From assembly GCF_002150685.1 (NCBI RefSeq), contig NZ_MSSW01000031.1, forward strand, positions 78,730 through 142,729: a DNA stretch of 64,000 nucleotides. The letters run 5' to 3'. Positions 34,738-43,074 of this stretch are shown here, piece after piece. The stretch is from Algoriphagus antarcticus. GTDB taxonomy: Bacteria > Bacteroidota > Bacteroidia > Cytophagales > Cyclobacteriaceae. Under the pieces are notes generated by a model. That model saw only the letters and a list, made by a program, of their open reading frames with translations. It ran no database searches and had not been told where the DNA came from. A program made the position numbers and the translations under genes. Positions within the stretch are counted from its first letter, which is position 1. Each line of letters begins with the position of its first letter.

Positions 34738-36042
34738 TTAATCTCTGGTAGCCAAAGTTACTGTCTCACCTATCCAGCAGCCAGTACTAAGTGTCTGACC
34801 TACTTGCATTCCTTCAGTAAAAACTTCCTCTTTGGATGGGAACTGAGATCTTGCCTGTGCCATTCCTTTAGAATCTCCAGCTTTCTGGTATGCATTGTAT
34901 GCGGCTATGAAAATAGCTCTATCCTTAATCATACTTACTCCGCCTTTACAATCATTTGTCGAGTTCATGTACATGCCCCCGATCATGGAGTAGATGTCAG
35001 AAGTTTTGGAAGGATCTAAGTTAGCAACTTCCTTAGCTGCAGTTCTTGCAGCAGATTTCTTTCCCTGCTTCGCATAGATCTTGGCAAGTTCCATCTGAGC
35101 ATCTGCTTTCTGTGTATCGTTCTCAGCAAGTGTCAACGCTTGATTCCACATTCCTTCAGCTTTATCAGAATTATCTTCTTGCATGTATCTCATGGCGATC
35201 ACCTGAGAAGTAGAGAAAGAAGGCTCTTTTGCATGCTTGATCTCTAGTGCTTGCAAGAATGCATTTGAAGAAAAGCATTTGTATTGAACTGAGTACTTAA
35301 AGATCTGGTCAGCTAATACTTCATTGGTAGGATCAGCAGCTAATTTTGGACCCATTGTATTCTCGATGAAATCGCAATCGATTAGCTCCATAGCAACCAA
35401 TAGCTGCTCAAGTGTTCCTTTTTGACTAGTAACGTCTTTTCCTTCAGCAGCGGCCTCATCAAGCATTTTGTTGATTTTGTCATGAATAGCCAGAATCTCC
35501 TCGCCTGTATATGCTTGGTGATACGCATAATTTCTATAAATTAAATCGAAGTATGCTGCGGTCAATTGGTAATTGATCGTACCATTGAGCTCCAACGCTT
35601 TTTCAAAATCAGCAATAGGACCAACCAACTTATCTTTGTTGCCTTTGTAGTACTGGTAGCCGTAGTAAGCCTTATTTTCTATCCACTCTTTCTCATTATT
35701 GTAGATCTCGCCTCTTTTATTATAGATGGCAATCACGGAATCCTGATAAATTCCTTTTTGAGCCTCATCTGTAGAAGCTTTTGCGGCTGCGTCATAGATT
35801 AGTACTCCATTCTGGTAGATAGACTCATTCAGGTCAGGTACATTGACAAGTAGCCAGTTCAATGGATGAGTAGCTTCGATAAACTGCTCAGCGCCCATGT
35901 AGTCTGTATAAGCCGCGTTTAGTTCCCTTGCCTTAGCCTCTTGAACTGGGTCAGTAGGGAACTTAAATTCTTGAGCTTGAACCATTCCGGTAAAAAGCAG
36001 GGCAGCTAGTCCTAAGATTGTAGATTTAATTTTCATTTTCAT
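34738..36042 (-). CDS. Exported TPR-repeat protein
   Basis: A protein of 434 residues. Cleavable signal peptide (KSTILGLAALLFTGMVQAQ) followed by helical repeats. Seen: DPVQEAKARELNAAYTDYMG, FEKALELNGTINYQLTAAYF, DSDKAEGMWNQALTLAEND and KADAQMELAKIYAKQGKKSA, the last two clear TPR units. The product is probably periplasmic, a scaffold for envelope or cell-surface assembly, as is common in Bacteroidota. The gene stands alone, with its own terminator at 34693-34722. Exact role unknown. Confidence 0.82.
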   Translation of the reverse strand: MKMKIKSTILGLAALLFTGMVQAQEFKFPTDPVQEAKARELNAAYTDYMGAEQFIEATHPLNWLLVNVPDLNESIYQNGVLIYDAAAKASTDEAQKGIYQDSVIAIYNKRGEIYNNEKEWIENKAYYGYQYYKGNKDKLVGPIADFEKALELNGTINYQLTAAYFDLIYRNYAYHQAYTGEEILAIHDKINKMLDEAAAEGKDVTSQKGTLEQLLVAMELIDCDFIENTMGPKLAADPTNEVLADQIFKYSVQYKCFSSNAFLQALEIKHAKEPSFSTSQVIAMRYMQEDNSDKAEGMWNQALTLAENDTQKADAQMELAKIYAKQGKKSAARTAAKEVANLDPSKTSDIYSMIGGMYMNSTNDCKGGVSMIKDRAIFIAAYNAYQKAGDSKGMAQARSQFPSKEEVFTEGMQVGQTLSTGCWIGETVTLATRD

Positions 36043-36136
36043 AATGGTTTAATTCGGCACAATTTAATCTTCATGTCTAAATCCGAATTATGAGTACCGG
36101 ATTTAACCATTTTGATTTGTATGGTTTGGTTAATTA

Positions 36137-37420
36137 TTATTCAAAAACTCGTTTGTAGAACCAACTATTATCATTCAGTGACAACCCTAGGGTGAAGTTA
36201 ACATAACTCTCTCGGATGAGGCCATTGTTAGTAGTTCCTCTCTGTCCGACTTTCACAGCGAAGTTCAGTAACGAAAGTTGATTTACAGGAAGAGAAGCTC
36301 CAAAGTTAATGCCAAGATCATTGATGTTAGTCGAGTTCAGGTAATATGGTGTCTGCTGGTATTCCAATCCTATTCGGTAAGTACCTCGCTTTAGACCATT
36401 ATCTATAGCAAGATAATCAGGTACAATTTGGAATCCCAGACCTATCTTGATAGCCTCCTTCAATTGCAACGGGTCATCCAGCAAAGATCTATACTTTTTG
36501 AAGTCTTGATATTGGCCTTCTAGACCGATCACAAACTTGTTGTTTTTTTCATAAGAAACCCCGAATCCGTAACGATCAGGGATATAAATGCTTCCTGGTT
36601 CATCATTTGCGATCAAGTCTCCACTCGAATCTGGACTGCTAGCTTGGCCAATTGATGCGAGCTTGGCAAAAGCTTTTCCATTAACATCTCCTAAATGCTG
36701 ATAAATGGCACCCAGATGAAGTTTACTTTTTTCATTCAAGGGGAGAAAGTAATATGCCCCCGCTTTAATGCCAATATCACTCACTGTTAATCTTTCATAA
36801 TATTCTGTTCTGATACCAACTGGTGTTCCCTCATTATCAAAAAGTGTCAACTGATCTGTGCGAATCGTTGAACCGAAAAGGTAAGAGCCTTGCAGACCTA
36901 AACTCAAATTTTTAGCTACTACCATCCCGTAACTCAAATAAGCTTCTGAAATACCCCCATCACCCTCAATAGAATTCAATGCCTGTATATCGGTATTGCT
37001 TACCGGGCTTTGTATGAGCAAGCGATAATTCACACTGGTGAGTTGATTCAATCCTAAGCCGATTGTAGCTTTAGTTACTTTCACAGGAAGTGAAAATGCG
37101 ATATAGGACAAACCTCCACCGTCAACATCAGATGTCTCTGTACCATTATCAGCAGCAATCTTTTTATAATTCAGCGCAGCCTCAAAATTAAAAATCGAGT
37201 TTTTAGTAGAAAGTGCTGGATTGACCACATTGGGATTCCATGCAGAACCGAAACTGATGCCAAGTCCCCCCATGGCTTGATTATTAGTAAGACCGGAATA
37301 GTTAAATTCTCCGATGCCTAAAGCACTATAGGTAGAAGCACTGGATTGTGCCTGGGCTTCTGTAAATAAGAAAAGGGTGCATAGTACACCCAGCAATTGC
37401 AATTTGATTTTACTCAACAT
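36137..37420 (-). CDS. FadL/OmpP1-like outer-membrane protein
   Basis: A protein of 427 residues. Signal peptide (LLGVLCTLFLFTEAQAQ) then alternating beta strands. The N-terminal NQAMGGLGISFGSAWNPNVV and NPALSTKNSIFNFEAA resemble the FadL/OmpP1 transport family (the NPA-type motif), and the C-terminus ends in aromatic-rich strands with VNFTLGLSLND and a final Phe. Expected in the outer membrane as a hydrophobic-compound channel. The start overlaps the end of coaX by 11 bases, so the two are co-transcribed. Substrate unknown. Confidence 0.8.
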   Translation of the reverse strand: MLSKIKLQLLGVLCTLFLFTEAQAQSSASTYSALGIGEFNYSGLTNNQAMGGLGISFGSAWNPNVVNPALSTKNSIFNFEAALNYKKIAADNGTETSDVDGGGLSYIAFSLPVKVTKATIGLGLNQLTSVNYRLLIQSPVSNTDIQALNSIEGDGGISEAYLSYGMVVAKNLSLGLQGSYLFGSTIRTDQLTLFDNEGTPVGIRTEYYERLTVSDIGIKAGAYYFLPLNEKSKLHLGAIYQHLGDVNGKAFAKLASIGQASSPDSSGDLIANDEPGSIYIPDRYGFGVSYEKNNKFVIGLEGQYQDFKKYRSLLDDPLQLKEAIKIGLGFQIVPDYLAIDNGLKRGTYRIGLEYQQTPYYLNSTNINDLGINFGASLPVNQLSLLNFAVKVGQRGTTNNGLIRESYVNFTLGLSLNDNSWFYKRVFE

Positions 37421-38126
37421 TGTGGTTTAGAATAGAATTCAATCCGTAAAGGACCAAATTTGGGACTACAAATATGAGGTCTTTTGCCAATGAATCAAAA
37501 GATTGGGCATCACCACCGCTAACAAAGACCTCGATTTCTGGAAATTTTCTAGTGTACGCTTCGATCTGCCCTTGCAATTCGAACTCAATTCCATGCCAAA
37601 TACCGATTTGCATACAGCTAATCGTATTGTTGCCAATCAGCTCGGCAGGTTTCACTTTTAGATCAACTAGAGGCAATCTCGCCGTCAGCTCATGCATTGC
37701 TCTAGCACGCATCCCGAGCCCAGGGCTGATAGCCCCACCTAGGTAAGAATTACTGCCATCGATCAGATCAAAAGTAATACAAGTTCCTAAGTCTATTGCG
37801 AGAATCGGGCCTTTGCCTCGCATAGCCCAAGCTCCAATCGCGCCAGCTATTCGATCCAACCCCAGGCTAGCGGGGGTCCTGTATGCATTAGTGATGGGCA
37901 GCTTAGTCTCTTGATTGAGGTAGGAGAATGGGAATGATAGAATAGCTTGTAACTCGACTTGGCTCCATTTCACAGAACTCACCAAACAATGCTCAAAAGA
38001 CACTGACTTCCAATATACTAGCGCAGATTCAAGCCCTTCAAATACTTCCTCCTGAAGCAACTGATCTCCTTCAAAGAGAGCAGTCTTTATTCTTGTATTA
38101 CCAATATCTATTATCAGATTTGTCAT
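37410..38126 (-). CDS. coaX: Type III pantothenate kinase
   Basis: 238 residues. Phosphorylates pantothenate in the first step of coenzyme A synthesis. ASKHA-fold motifs: N-terminal LIIDIGNTRIKTALFE (phosphate-1), GLDRIAGAIGAW, AIDLGTCITFDLID (the catalytic Asp region), GGAISPGLGMRARAMH and FVSGGDAQSFD. Length is normal. Divergent from anmK across a ~100-base gap. Confidence 0.95.
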   Translation of the reverse strand: MTNLIIDIGNTRIKTALFEGDQLLQEEVFEGLESALVYWKSVSFEHCLVSSVKWSQVELQAILSFPFSYLNQETKLPITNAYRTPASLGLDRIAGAIGAWAMRGKGPILAIDLGTCITFDLIDGSNSYLGGAISPGLGMRARAMHELTARLPLVDLKVKPAELIGNNTISCMQIGIWHGIEFELQGQIEAYTRKFPEIEVFVSGGDAQSFDSLAKDLIFVVPNLVLYGLNSILNHNVE

Positions 38127-38192
38127 CCAGTTGAATTAATATTCTGCAAAATAGCCATACAAAAAAAGCAGTGCCTTTTATCGCTGTTAAAT

Positions 38193-38200
38193 TATCTTTG
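38193..38200 (+). promoter_or_regulatory. -7 promoter element (TATCTTTG) upstream of anmK
   Basis: Perfect TAnnTTTG match 30 bases before the anmK ATG. No TTG at the expected -33 distance, so the call rests on the -7 element alone. Confidence 0.5.
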
Positions 38201-38230
38201 ACCTAGTCGTCACTTAACAAACTTTAACCC

Positions 38231-39304
38231 ATGAGCCCTACAAACTACACTATGATCGGATTGATGTCTGGCACGTCAGGAGATGGACTAGACATAGCCC
38301 ATTGCAGCTATGAGCTTCAGGATCAGTGGTCGTACGAGATTTTAGATGCAATTACGATTCCATTTCCTCCGGACTTGGGACAAAAGCTAATGAACTGCCA
38401 CAGGCTTTCCGGGCTGGAATTGGCGCTTCTGGACGTAGATTTTGGAAAGTGGATGGGAGAAAAAGTAAGGGAATATTGTAGCGAAAAGCAAATCAAACCT
38501 ATGGCTGTATGCTCTCACGGACATACTGTTTTTCACCAGCCGGCAAAAGGACTTAGCCTTCAGATAGGCAATGGCTGGGCGATGCATCAGGCTTCTGGAC
38601 AAAAGGTTATCAACGATTTCCGCATGCAAGATGTGCAGCTTGGTGGGCAAGGTGCGCCTTTGGTACCTATTGGCGACAGCTTGCTTTTCCCAGCGATTGA
38701 TTTTTGTATCAATCTTGGGGGAATTGCAAATATTAGTATGGAGTCAGCGGCACAGCGAATTGCCTTTGATACCTGCCCTTTCAATCTGTTGCTAAATGCC
38801 CAAGCAAATGTGCTTGGTGCTGAATACGATAAAGATGGAGCGTGGGCCAAAGAAGGCATGCTCAATGAAAAGTTATTCAATGAACTCAATGCGCTTCCCT
38901 ATTATTCCAGATCAGATGCAAAATCTCTGGGTAGAGAGGATTTGGAAAATGATTTCATACCCTTGGTTATTTCTAGCGGTCTTTCTGAAAGAGATATATT
39001 AGGAACCCTTGTCGAGCATTATGCATTTCAGATCGCCCAAGTCATCAAGCAACACCAAAGCACTGATCAGCCTTCTGTATTAATCACTGGCGGTGGGGCA
39101 TACAATTCTTTTTTTATAGAGCGATTGAGCAGTCAGCTTGACAACAAATGGAATCATACTGTCGCTGGGTCTGAACTGATAGAATTTAAAGAAGCACTGG
39201 TTTTTGGTTTTTTGGGAGTTTTGCGTCTCCGAAATGAGAACAACTGCCTCGCTTCAGTCACAGGGGCAAGTAGGGACTCATCTGGTGGAGTAGTTTTTGG
39301 CTAA
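38231..39304 (+). CDS. anmK: Anhydro-N-acetylmuramic acid kinase
   Basis: A protein of 357 residues. It cleaves and phosphorylates 1,6-anhydro-MurNAc to MurNAc-6-P in peptidoglycan recycling. Signatures: MIGLMSGTSGDGLDIAHC at the N-terminus (ATP site), CSHGHTVFHQPA, LQIGNGWAMHQ, INDFRMQDVQLGGQGAPLVP (the catalytic Asp region) and VLITGGGAYN. Length is typical. It stands alone with a probable promoter 30 bases upstream. Confidence 0.96.
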   Translation: MSPTNYTMIGLMSGTSGDGLDIAHCSYELQDQWSYEILDAITIPFPPDLGQKLMNCHRLSGLELALLDVDFGKWMGEKVREYCSEKQIKPMAVCSHGHTVFHQPAKGLSLQIGNGWAMHQASGQKVINDFRMQDVQLGGQGAPLVPIGDSLLFPAIDFCINLGGIANISMESAAQRIAFDTCPFNLLLNAQANVLGAEYDKDGAWAKEGMLNEKLFNELNALPYYSRSDAKSLGREDLENDFIPLVISSGLSERDILGTLVEHYAFQIAQVIKQHQSTDQPSVLITGGGAYNSFFIERLSSQLDNKWNHTVAGSELIEFKEALVFGFLGVLRLRNENNCLASVTGASRDSSGGVVFG

Positions 39305-39345
39305 CCGCCCGTCAGACTTCCTGTAACAGGACTGGTTTATTTTTC

Positions 39346-39353
39346 TATTTTTG
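39346..39353 (+). promoter_or_regulatory. -7 promoter element (TATTTTTG) upstream of the amino-acid dehydrogenase gene
   Basis: Perfect TAnnTTTG match ending 22 bases before the ATG at 39376. No clear -33 TTG at the standard spacing; upstream there is only a small inverted repeat (TCCTG/CAGGA). Confidence 0.45.
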
Positions 39354-39375
39354 TCGAGAAATAAACCCAAATTAG

Positions 39376-40602
39376 ATGCAGGAGTTACTTAAAAAGTTTG
39401 AAAACAAACAGCCCGAAATCACTTTCGAGTGGAGTGACAGCGAATCTGAAGCGGAAGGCTGGGTAGTGATCAATTCCCTCAGAGGAGGAGCTGCCGGTGG
39501 TGGAACCCGCATGAGAAAAGGACTGGACAAGCGCGAAGTAGAATCTCTTGCCAAAACCATGGAGGTAAAGTTTACCATCTCTGGCCCGGCGATTGGCGGT
39601 GCAAAATCAGGAATCAACTTTGACCCGAATGACCCACGTAAAGACGAGGTGCTACGTCGTTGGTACAAAGCTGTAATGCCCCTATTAAAGAGTTACTATG
39701 GAACTGGTGGAGATCTCAACGTGGACGAAATCCATGAAGTGATTCCAATCACAGAATCCTATGGACTTTGGCATCCACAGGAAGGCGTCGTAAATGGTCA
39801 CTTTCACGCAACTGAGCCAGAAAAAATTCGGAAAATCGGTCAACTCAGACAAGGTGTTTCCAAGGTGCTTGAAGACCCACTTTTCACCCCAAATGGAACC
39901 AAGAAATATACGGTATCAGACATGATTACGGGATATGGGGTGGCAGAAGCTGTGAGGCATTATTATAAAATATGGGGAGGAGATATCAAGGGCAAGCGTG
40001 CCGTCATCCAAGGATGGGGTAACGTAGGAGCCGCTGCTGCCTGTTTCCTTGCAGTAGAAGGGGTGAAAATAGTTGGTATCATCGACCGGGATGGAGGAGT
40101 GATTAATGAAGTAGGTTTCTCCATAGATGAAGTTCGCGAGCTTTTTTTCAATAGAAATGGAAATAAACTTGTAGCCGAAAACCAACTTCCTTTTGAAGAA
40201 ATAAATCAGAAAATATGGGATCTTGAGAGTGAAATCTTCATACCCGCAGCTGCCTCGAGACTGATCAAGAAGGATCAAGTGGAGAGAATGGTCAATTCTG
40301 GTCTAGAAGTTATTTCATGTGGTGCAAATGTTCCCTTTGCCGATCCAGAGATTTTCTTCGGTCCAATTGGAGTTTGGACTGATCAGCGGGTTTCGGTAAT
40401 TCCTGATTTCATCGCAAATTGTGGCATGGCTCGCGTATTTGCTTATTTGATGAGCGACAAGGTTGAAGTGACCGACATGGCGATATTTTCAGATGTGAGT
40501 AGTACGATAGAAAAAGCACTGAAAAATGTTTATTCCAGTAATACTGAAAAAACTAAACTAGCTGAAAGCTCCTTTAATATAGCCCTAGCACAACTCGTGT
40601 AA
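39376..40602 (+). CDS. Glu/Leu/Phe/Val dehydrogenase family protein
   Basis: A protein of 408 residues. NAD(P)-dependent oxidative deamination of an amino acid to a 2-oxo acid, likely glutamate or a branched-chain amino acid. Signatures: NSLRGGAAGGGTRMRKG (substrate region), KFTISGPAIGGAKSGI with the Lys-rich conserved block, a Rossmann domain at ~205-240 with IQGWGNVGAAAACFLA, and PDFIANCGMARVFAYL. The glycine-rich dinucleotide motif GxGxxG is intact (GWGNVGA). Length is close to the family norm of 410-450. Substrate cannot be fixed from sequence alone. Confidence 0.88.
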   Translation: MQELLKKFENKQPEITFEWSDSESEAEGWVVINSLRGGAAGGGTRMRKGLDKREVESLAKTMEVKFTISGPAIGGAKSGINFDPNDPRKDEVLRRWYKAVMPLLKSYYGTGGDLNVDEIHEVIPITESYGLWHPQEGVVNGHFHATEPEKIRKIGQLRQGVSKVLEDPLFTPNGTKKYTVSDMITGYGVAEAVRHYYKIWGGDIKGKRAVIQGWGNVGAAAACFLAVEGVKIVGIIDRDGGVINEVGFSIDEVRELFFNRNGNKLVAENQLPFEEINQKIWDLESEIFIPAAASRLIKKDQVERMVNSGLEVISCGANVPFADPEIFFGPIGVWTDQRVSVIPDFIANCGMARVFAYLMSDKVEVTDMAIFSDVSSTIEKALKNVYSSNTEKTKLAESSFNIALAQLV

Positions 40603-40622
40603 AAGTATCCTTTGCCTTTACT

Positions 40623-40655
40623 CTGCTGGAGTTAATTTTTGATTAATTCCAGCAG
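40623..40655. promoter_or_regulatory. Long hairpin in the nhaD leader region
   Basis: 14-bp stem CTGCTGGAGTTAAT / ATTAATTCCAGCAG with one G-T wobble and loop TTTTG, starting 20 bases after the dehydrogenase stop. No T-run follows (CACGGCAAATTTTG), so it is not a plain terminator; it could end the upstream transcript by another route or regulate nhaD. Confidence 0.4.
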
Positions 40656-40670
40656 CACGGCAAATTTTGA

Positions 40671-40702
40671 TTGTGCTGTATCAGCCAAAATCTGTAGTTT
40701 CG
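40671..40702 (+). promoter_or_regulatory. Possible nhaD promoter (TTG-N21-TAGTTTCG)
   Basis: A TTG at 40671-40673 and TAGTTTCG at 40695-40702, one mismatch from TAnnTTTG, with 21-base spacing. It lies ~80 bases before the nhaD ATG, downstream of the 14-bp hairpin. Weak match. Confidence 0.3.
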
Positions 40703-40783
40703 CAGAAGCCACGTTGGAATAGCATCAATCATTTATTTGCTTAAATTAACCGAAAAGAACACCCAGCATACCTTATCAGCCTA

Positions 40784-42304
40784 ATGAAGAATTTTATCTT
40801 TAGTTTCTCCATACTTTTCGGAATATTATTTTTTGGCGGGATGGAGCCACAATCTGCCTTCGCAGAAAACACTGATATTGAACAAGGATACCTTGCTCAG
40901 GGAGATCATAACGCTGCTGATCAAGAGATTACTCACGGAATAGTTTCTGCCGAAGCTGAAGAGGCAGATCACCATACCGCTCCTATATGGCTAGTCATTC
41001 CATTTGTAGCGTTGCTGCTTATGATAGCCACTGGGCCCTTATTTTATGAGCATTTTTGGCACAAAAACTACCCCAAAATTGCTATAGGGTTTGCCCTGAT
41101 GGTCGTTTTCTATTACCTATTTATACTCGGAAATGTCCATGCGCCCGTCCATGCGATGGCAGAATACATTCAGTTCATAGCACTTCTAGCCTCTTTATAC
41201 ATTGCTTCAGGCGGAATTCTGATTGAGATAGATAAGAAAGCCACGCCTTTTGCTAATGTAACCTTGTTGGTCATCGGTGCTTTGGTTTCTAATCTGATCG
41301 GAACCACTGGAGCTTCCATGCTTTTGATTCGACCATTTATTAGATTGAACAAAGGAAATATTCAGGCCTACCACATCATTTTCTTCATCTTCATGGTGAG
41401 TAATGTCGGTGGCTCGCTCACCCCAATAGGTGACCCACCGCTATTTTTGGGTTTCCTGAAAGGAATTCCATTCTTCTGGACGTTGGAGCATAACTGGCCC
41501 GCATGGCTGTTTACATTAGTAATGTTAGCTGTTGTGTTCTATTTCATTGATAAAAAAATAGGAAGAGCAAATGACGACAATGAATTAGAGGAGACTATTT
41601 ATACCAACAAATTTTCCTTAGTCGGTATAAGGAATTTCGGATGGTTATTTATTATTATTTGCTCAGTATTCCTTGATCCAAATGTGATAGAGGGCGTTCC
41701 AGCCATCGTCTACGACGGTCAAAAATTCTCCTATATCAGAGAAATCATTATGCTGTCTGTAGCCTTCCTGTCTTATCGGTTTGCTGACCAGCGAGCCATT
41801 AAAGGCAATGAATTTAATTTCGAACCTATCAGAGAAGTAGCATTTATTTTTGTGGGAATATTTGGTACTATGATGCCGGCCTTGGAACTGGTGGGCGCCT
41901 TCGCCAAATCACCTGAAGGAGCAGCAATGATCACGCACAACACACTCTACTGGGGTACGGGCATTCTTTCCGGATTTTTGGACAACGCTCCTACTTACCT
42001 CAACTTCCTCGCAGCAGCCATGGCTTCCAAGGGTGCCTCCATCAGCAACATTGAAGAAGTTCGTCAGTTTGCTGCAGATGGGTATCATGATTCCGCATTC
42101 GAACTGATGGCTATTGCCATCGCCTCAGTATTCTTCGGAGCGATGACTTACATAGGAAATGGACCAAACTTCATGGTGAAGTCCATAGCAGAGCAAAATG
42201 GCATCAAAATGCCTTCATTCTTTGGCTATATCATCCGATTCTCCCTGCCAGTCTTATTGCCACTTTTATTCCTGGTGTGGCTGGTATTCTTTGCTTTCGT
42301 ATAA
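40784..42304 (+). CDS. nhaD: NhaD-type Na+/H+ antiporter
   Basis: A protein of 506 residues. N-terminal signal-like segment (FIFSFSILFGILFFGGMEPQ) and a short periplasmic acidic stretch, then about twelve membrane helices. Family features of the ArsB/NhaD ion transporter superfamily: LIGTTGASMLLIRPFIRLN, SNVGGSLTPIGDPPLFLGFL, GILSGFLDNAPTYLNFLAA and YIGNGPNFMVKSIAEQ. It extrudes Na+ or Li+ in exchange for protons, useful in marine or saline settings. Convergent with tag; two bases separate the stops. Confidence 0.93.
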   Translation: MKNFIFSFSILFGILFFGGMEPQSAFAENTDIEQGYLAQGDHNAADQEITHGIVSAEAEEADHHTAPIWLVIPFVALLLMIATGPLFYEHFWHKNYPKIAIGFALMVVFYYLFILGNVHAPVHAMAEYIQFIALLASLYIASGGILIEIDKKATPFANVTLLVIGALVSNLIGTTGASMLLIRPFIRLNKGNIQAYHIIFFIFMVSNVGGSLTPIGDPPLFLGFLKGIPFFWTLEHNWPAWLFTLVMLAVVFYFIDKKIGRANDDNELEETIYTNKFSLVGIRNFGWLFIIICSVFLDPNVIEGVPAIVYDGQKFSYIREIIMLSVAFLSYRFADQRAIKGNEFNFEPIREVAFIFVGIFGTMMPALELVGAFAKSPEGAAMITHNTLYWGTGILSGFLDNAPTYLNFLAAAMASKGASISNIEEVRQFAADGYHDSAFELMAIAIASVFFGAMTYIGNGPNFMVKSIAEQNGIKMPSFFGYIIRFSLPVLLPLLFLVWLVFFAFV

Positions 42305-42306
42305 GA

Positions 42307-42894
42307 TTAAACCTCACCAAATCGGAAACAAGATTCCAAATGGTCGTTGAACAGACCAGTAGCTTGCATATGTGCATAGACCGTCGTGCTGCCTAGAAAT
42401 TTGAATCCACGTTTCTTAAGGTCTTTGGCAAGCAAATCGGATTCCTTGGTAGTGGCCTGAGATTGGCTCATGGATGATAGGCGATTTTGAATTGGTTTTC
42501 CTCCGACAAATCCCCAGATGTAGTTAGAAAAAGACCCAAATTCTTCTTGGACTTTCATAAAGCATTTGGCATTGTTTATAGCAGCTCGGATTTTCAAAAC
42601 GTTTCTGATTATGCTCGGATCCTGAAGTAATTCCTGCACGTAGCTCTCTGGAAATTCTGCTACCACTTTATAATCAAAATCTGCAAAAGCTTTGCGATAG
42701 CCTTCTCTTTTCTTCAAAATCGTAGCCCAACTCAACCCTGCCTGAGCAGATTCCAAAATCAAAAATTCAAAGTGAACATGATCATCCCAGACCGGGACTC
42801 CCCACTCTGTATCGTGATAGTTAACATATTCTTCGAAACCCAGACACCAGGGACAACGGGTTTTATGATCAGAAACTTGAAAGGTATTTTTCAT
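42307..42894 (-). CDS. tag: DNA-3-methyladenine glycosylase I
   Basis: 195 residues. Excises 3-methyladenine from alkylated DNA; HhH-superfamily enzyme with a zinc-binding snap. Seen: TRCPWCLGFEEYVNYHDTEW (first Cys pair and catalytic region), GVPVWDDHVHFEFLILESAQ, AGLSWATILKKREGYRKAF, SKN-type region replaced by FGSFSNYIWGFVGGKPIQN, and the C-terminal HMQATGLFNDH with a later Cys (ESCF). Length is normal. Monocistronic; an inverted repeat lies just upstream. Confidence 0.94.
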   Translation of the reverse strand: MKNTFQVSDHKTRCPWCLGFEEYVNYHDTEWGVPVWDDHVHFEFLILESAQAGLSWATILKKREGYRKAFADFDYKVVAEFPESYVQELLQDPSIIRNVLKIRAAINNAKCFMKVQEEFGSFSNYIWGFVGGKPIQNRLSSMSQSQATTKESDLLAKDLKKRGFKFLGSTTVYAHMQATGLFNDHLESCFRFGEV

Positions 42895-42917
42895 GTGTTT
42901 ATAATTTTTTTCAAATG

Positions 42918-42964
42918 GTCACATAGCCTGCCCCTGAGGATTGATAAACGTCCCACTATGTGAC
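42918..42964. promoter_or_regulatory. Perfect 9-bp inverted repeat in the tag/alr divergent region
   Basis: GTCACATAG (42918-42926) and CTATGTGAC (42956-42964), 29 bases apart, between the divergent starts of tag and alr. The pairing extends two more bases beyond one mismatch. It may be an operator, a hairpin or part of a dispersed intergenic repeat. Confidence 0.4.
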
Positions 42965-43074
42965 GATTGCGTTGTGCTCGATTTCATAAAAGTTGAATTA
43001 AAGAATAAATTTAATCAAGTATTGGGATAAGGATGCAGAGTGGCTTACTTTCTGGATTCAATTGGAATACATAT

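Noticed and set aside
36078..36105. Hairpin TAAATCCG / CGGATTTA between a TPR gene and the FadL-like gene
   Set aside because: 8-bp stem with 12-nt loop but no T-run on either strand; too weak to call a terminator.
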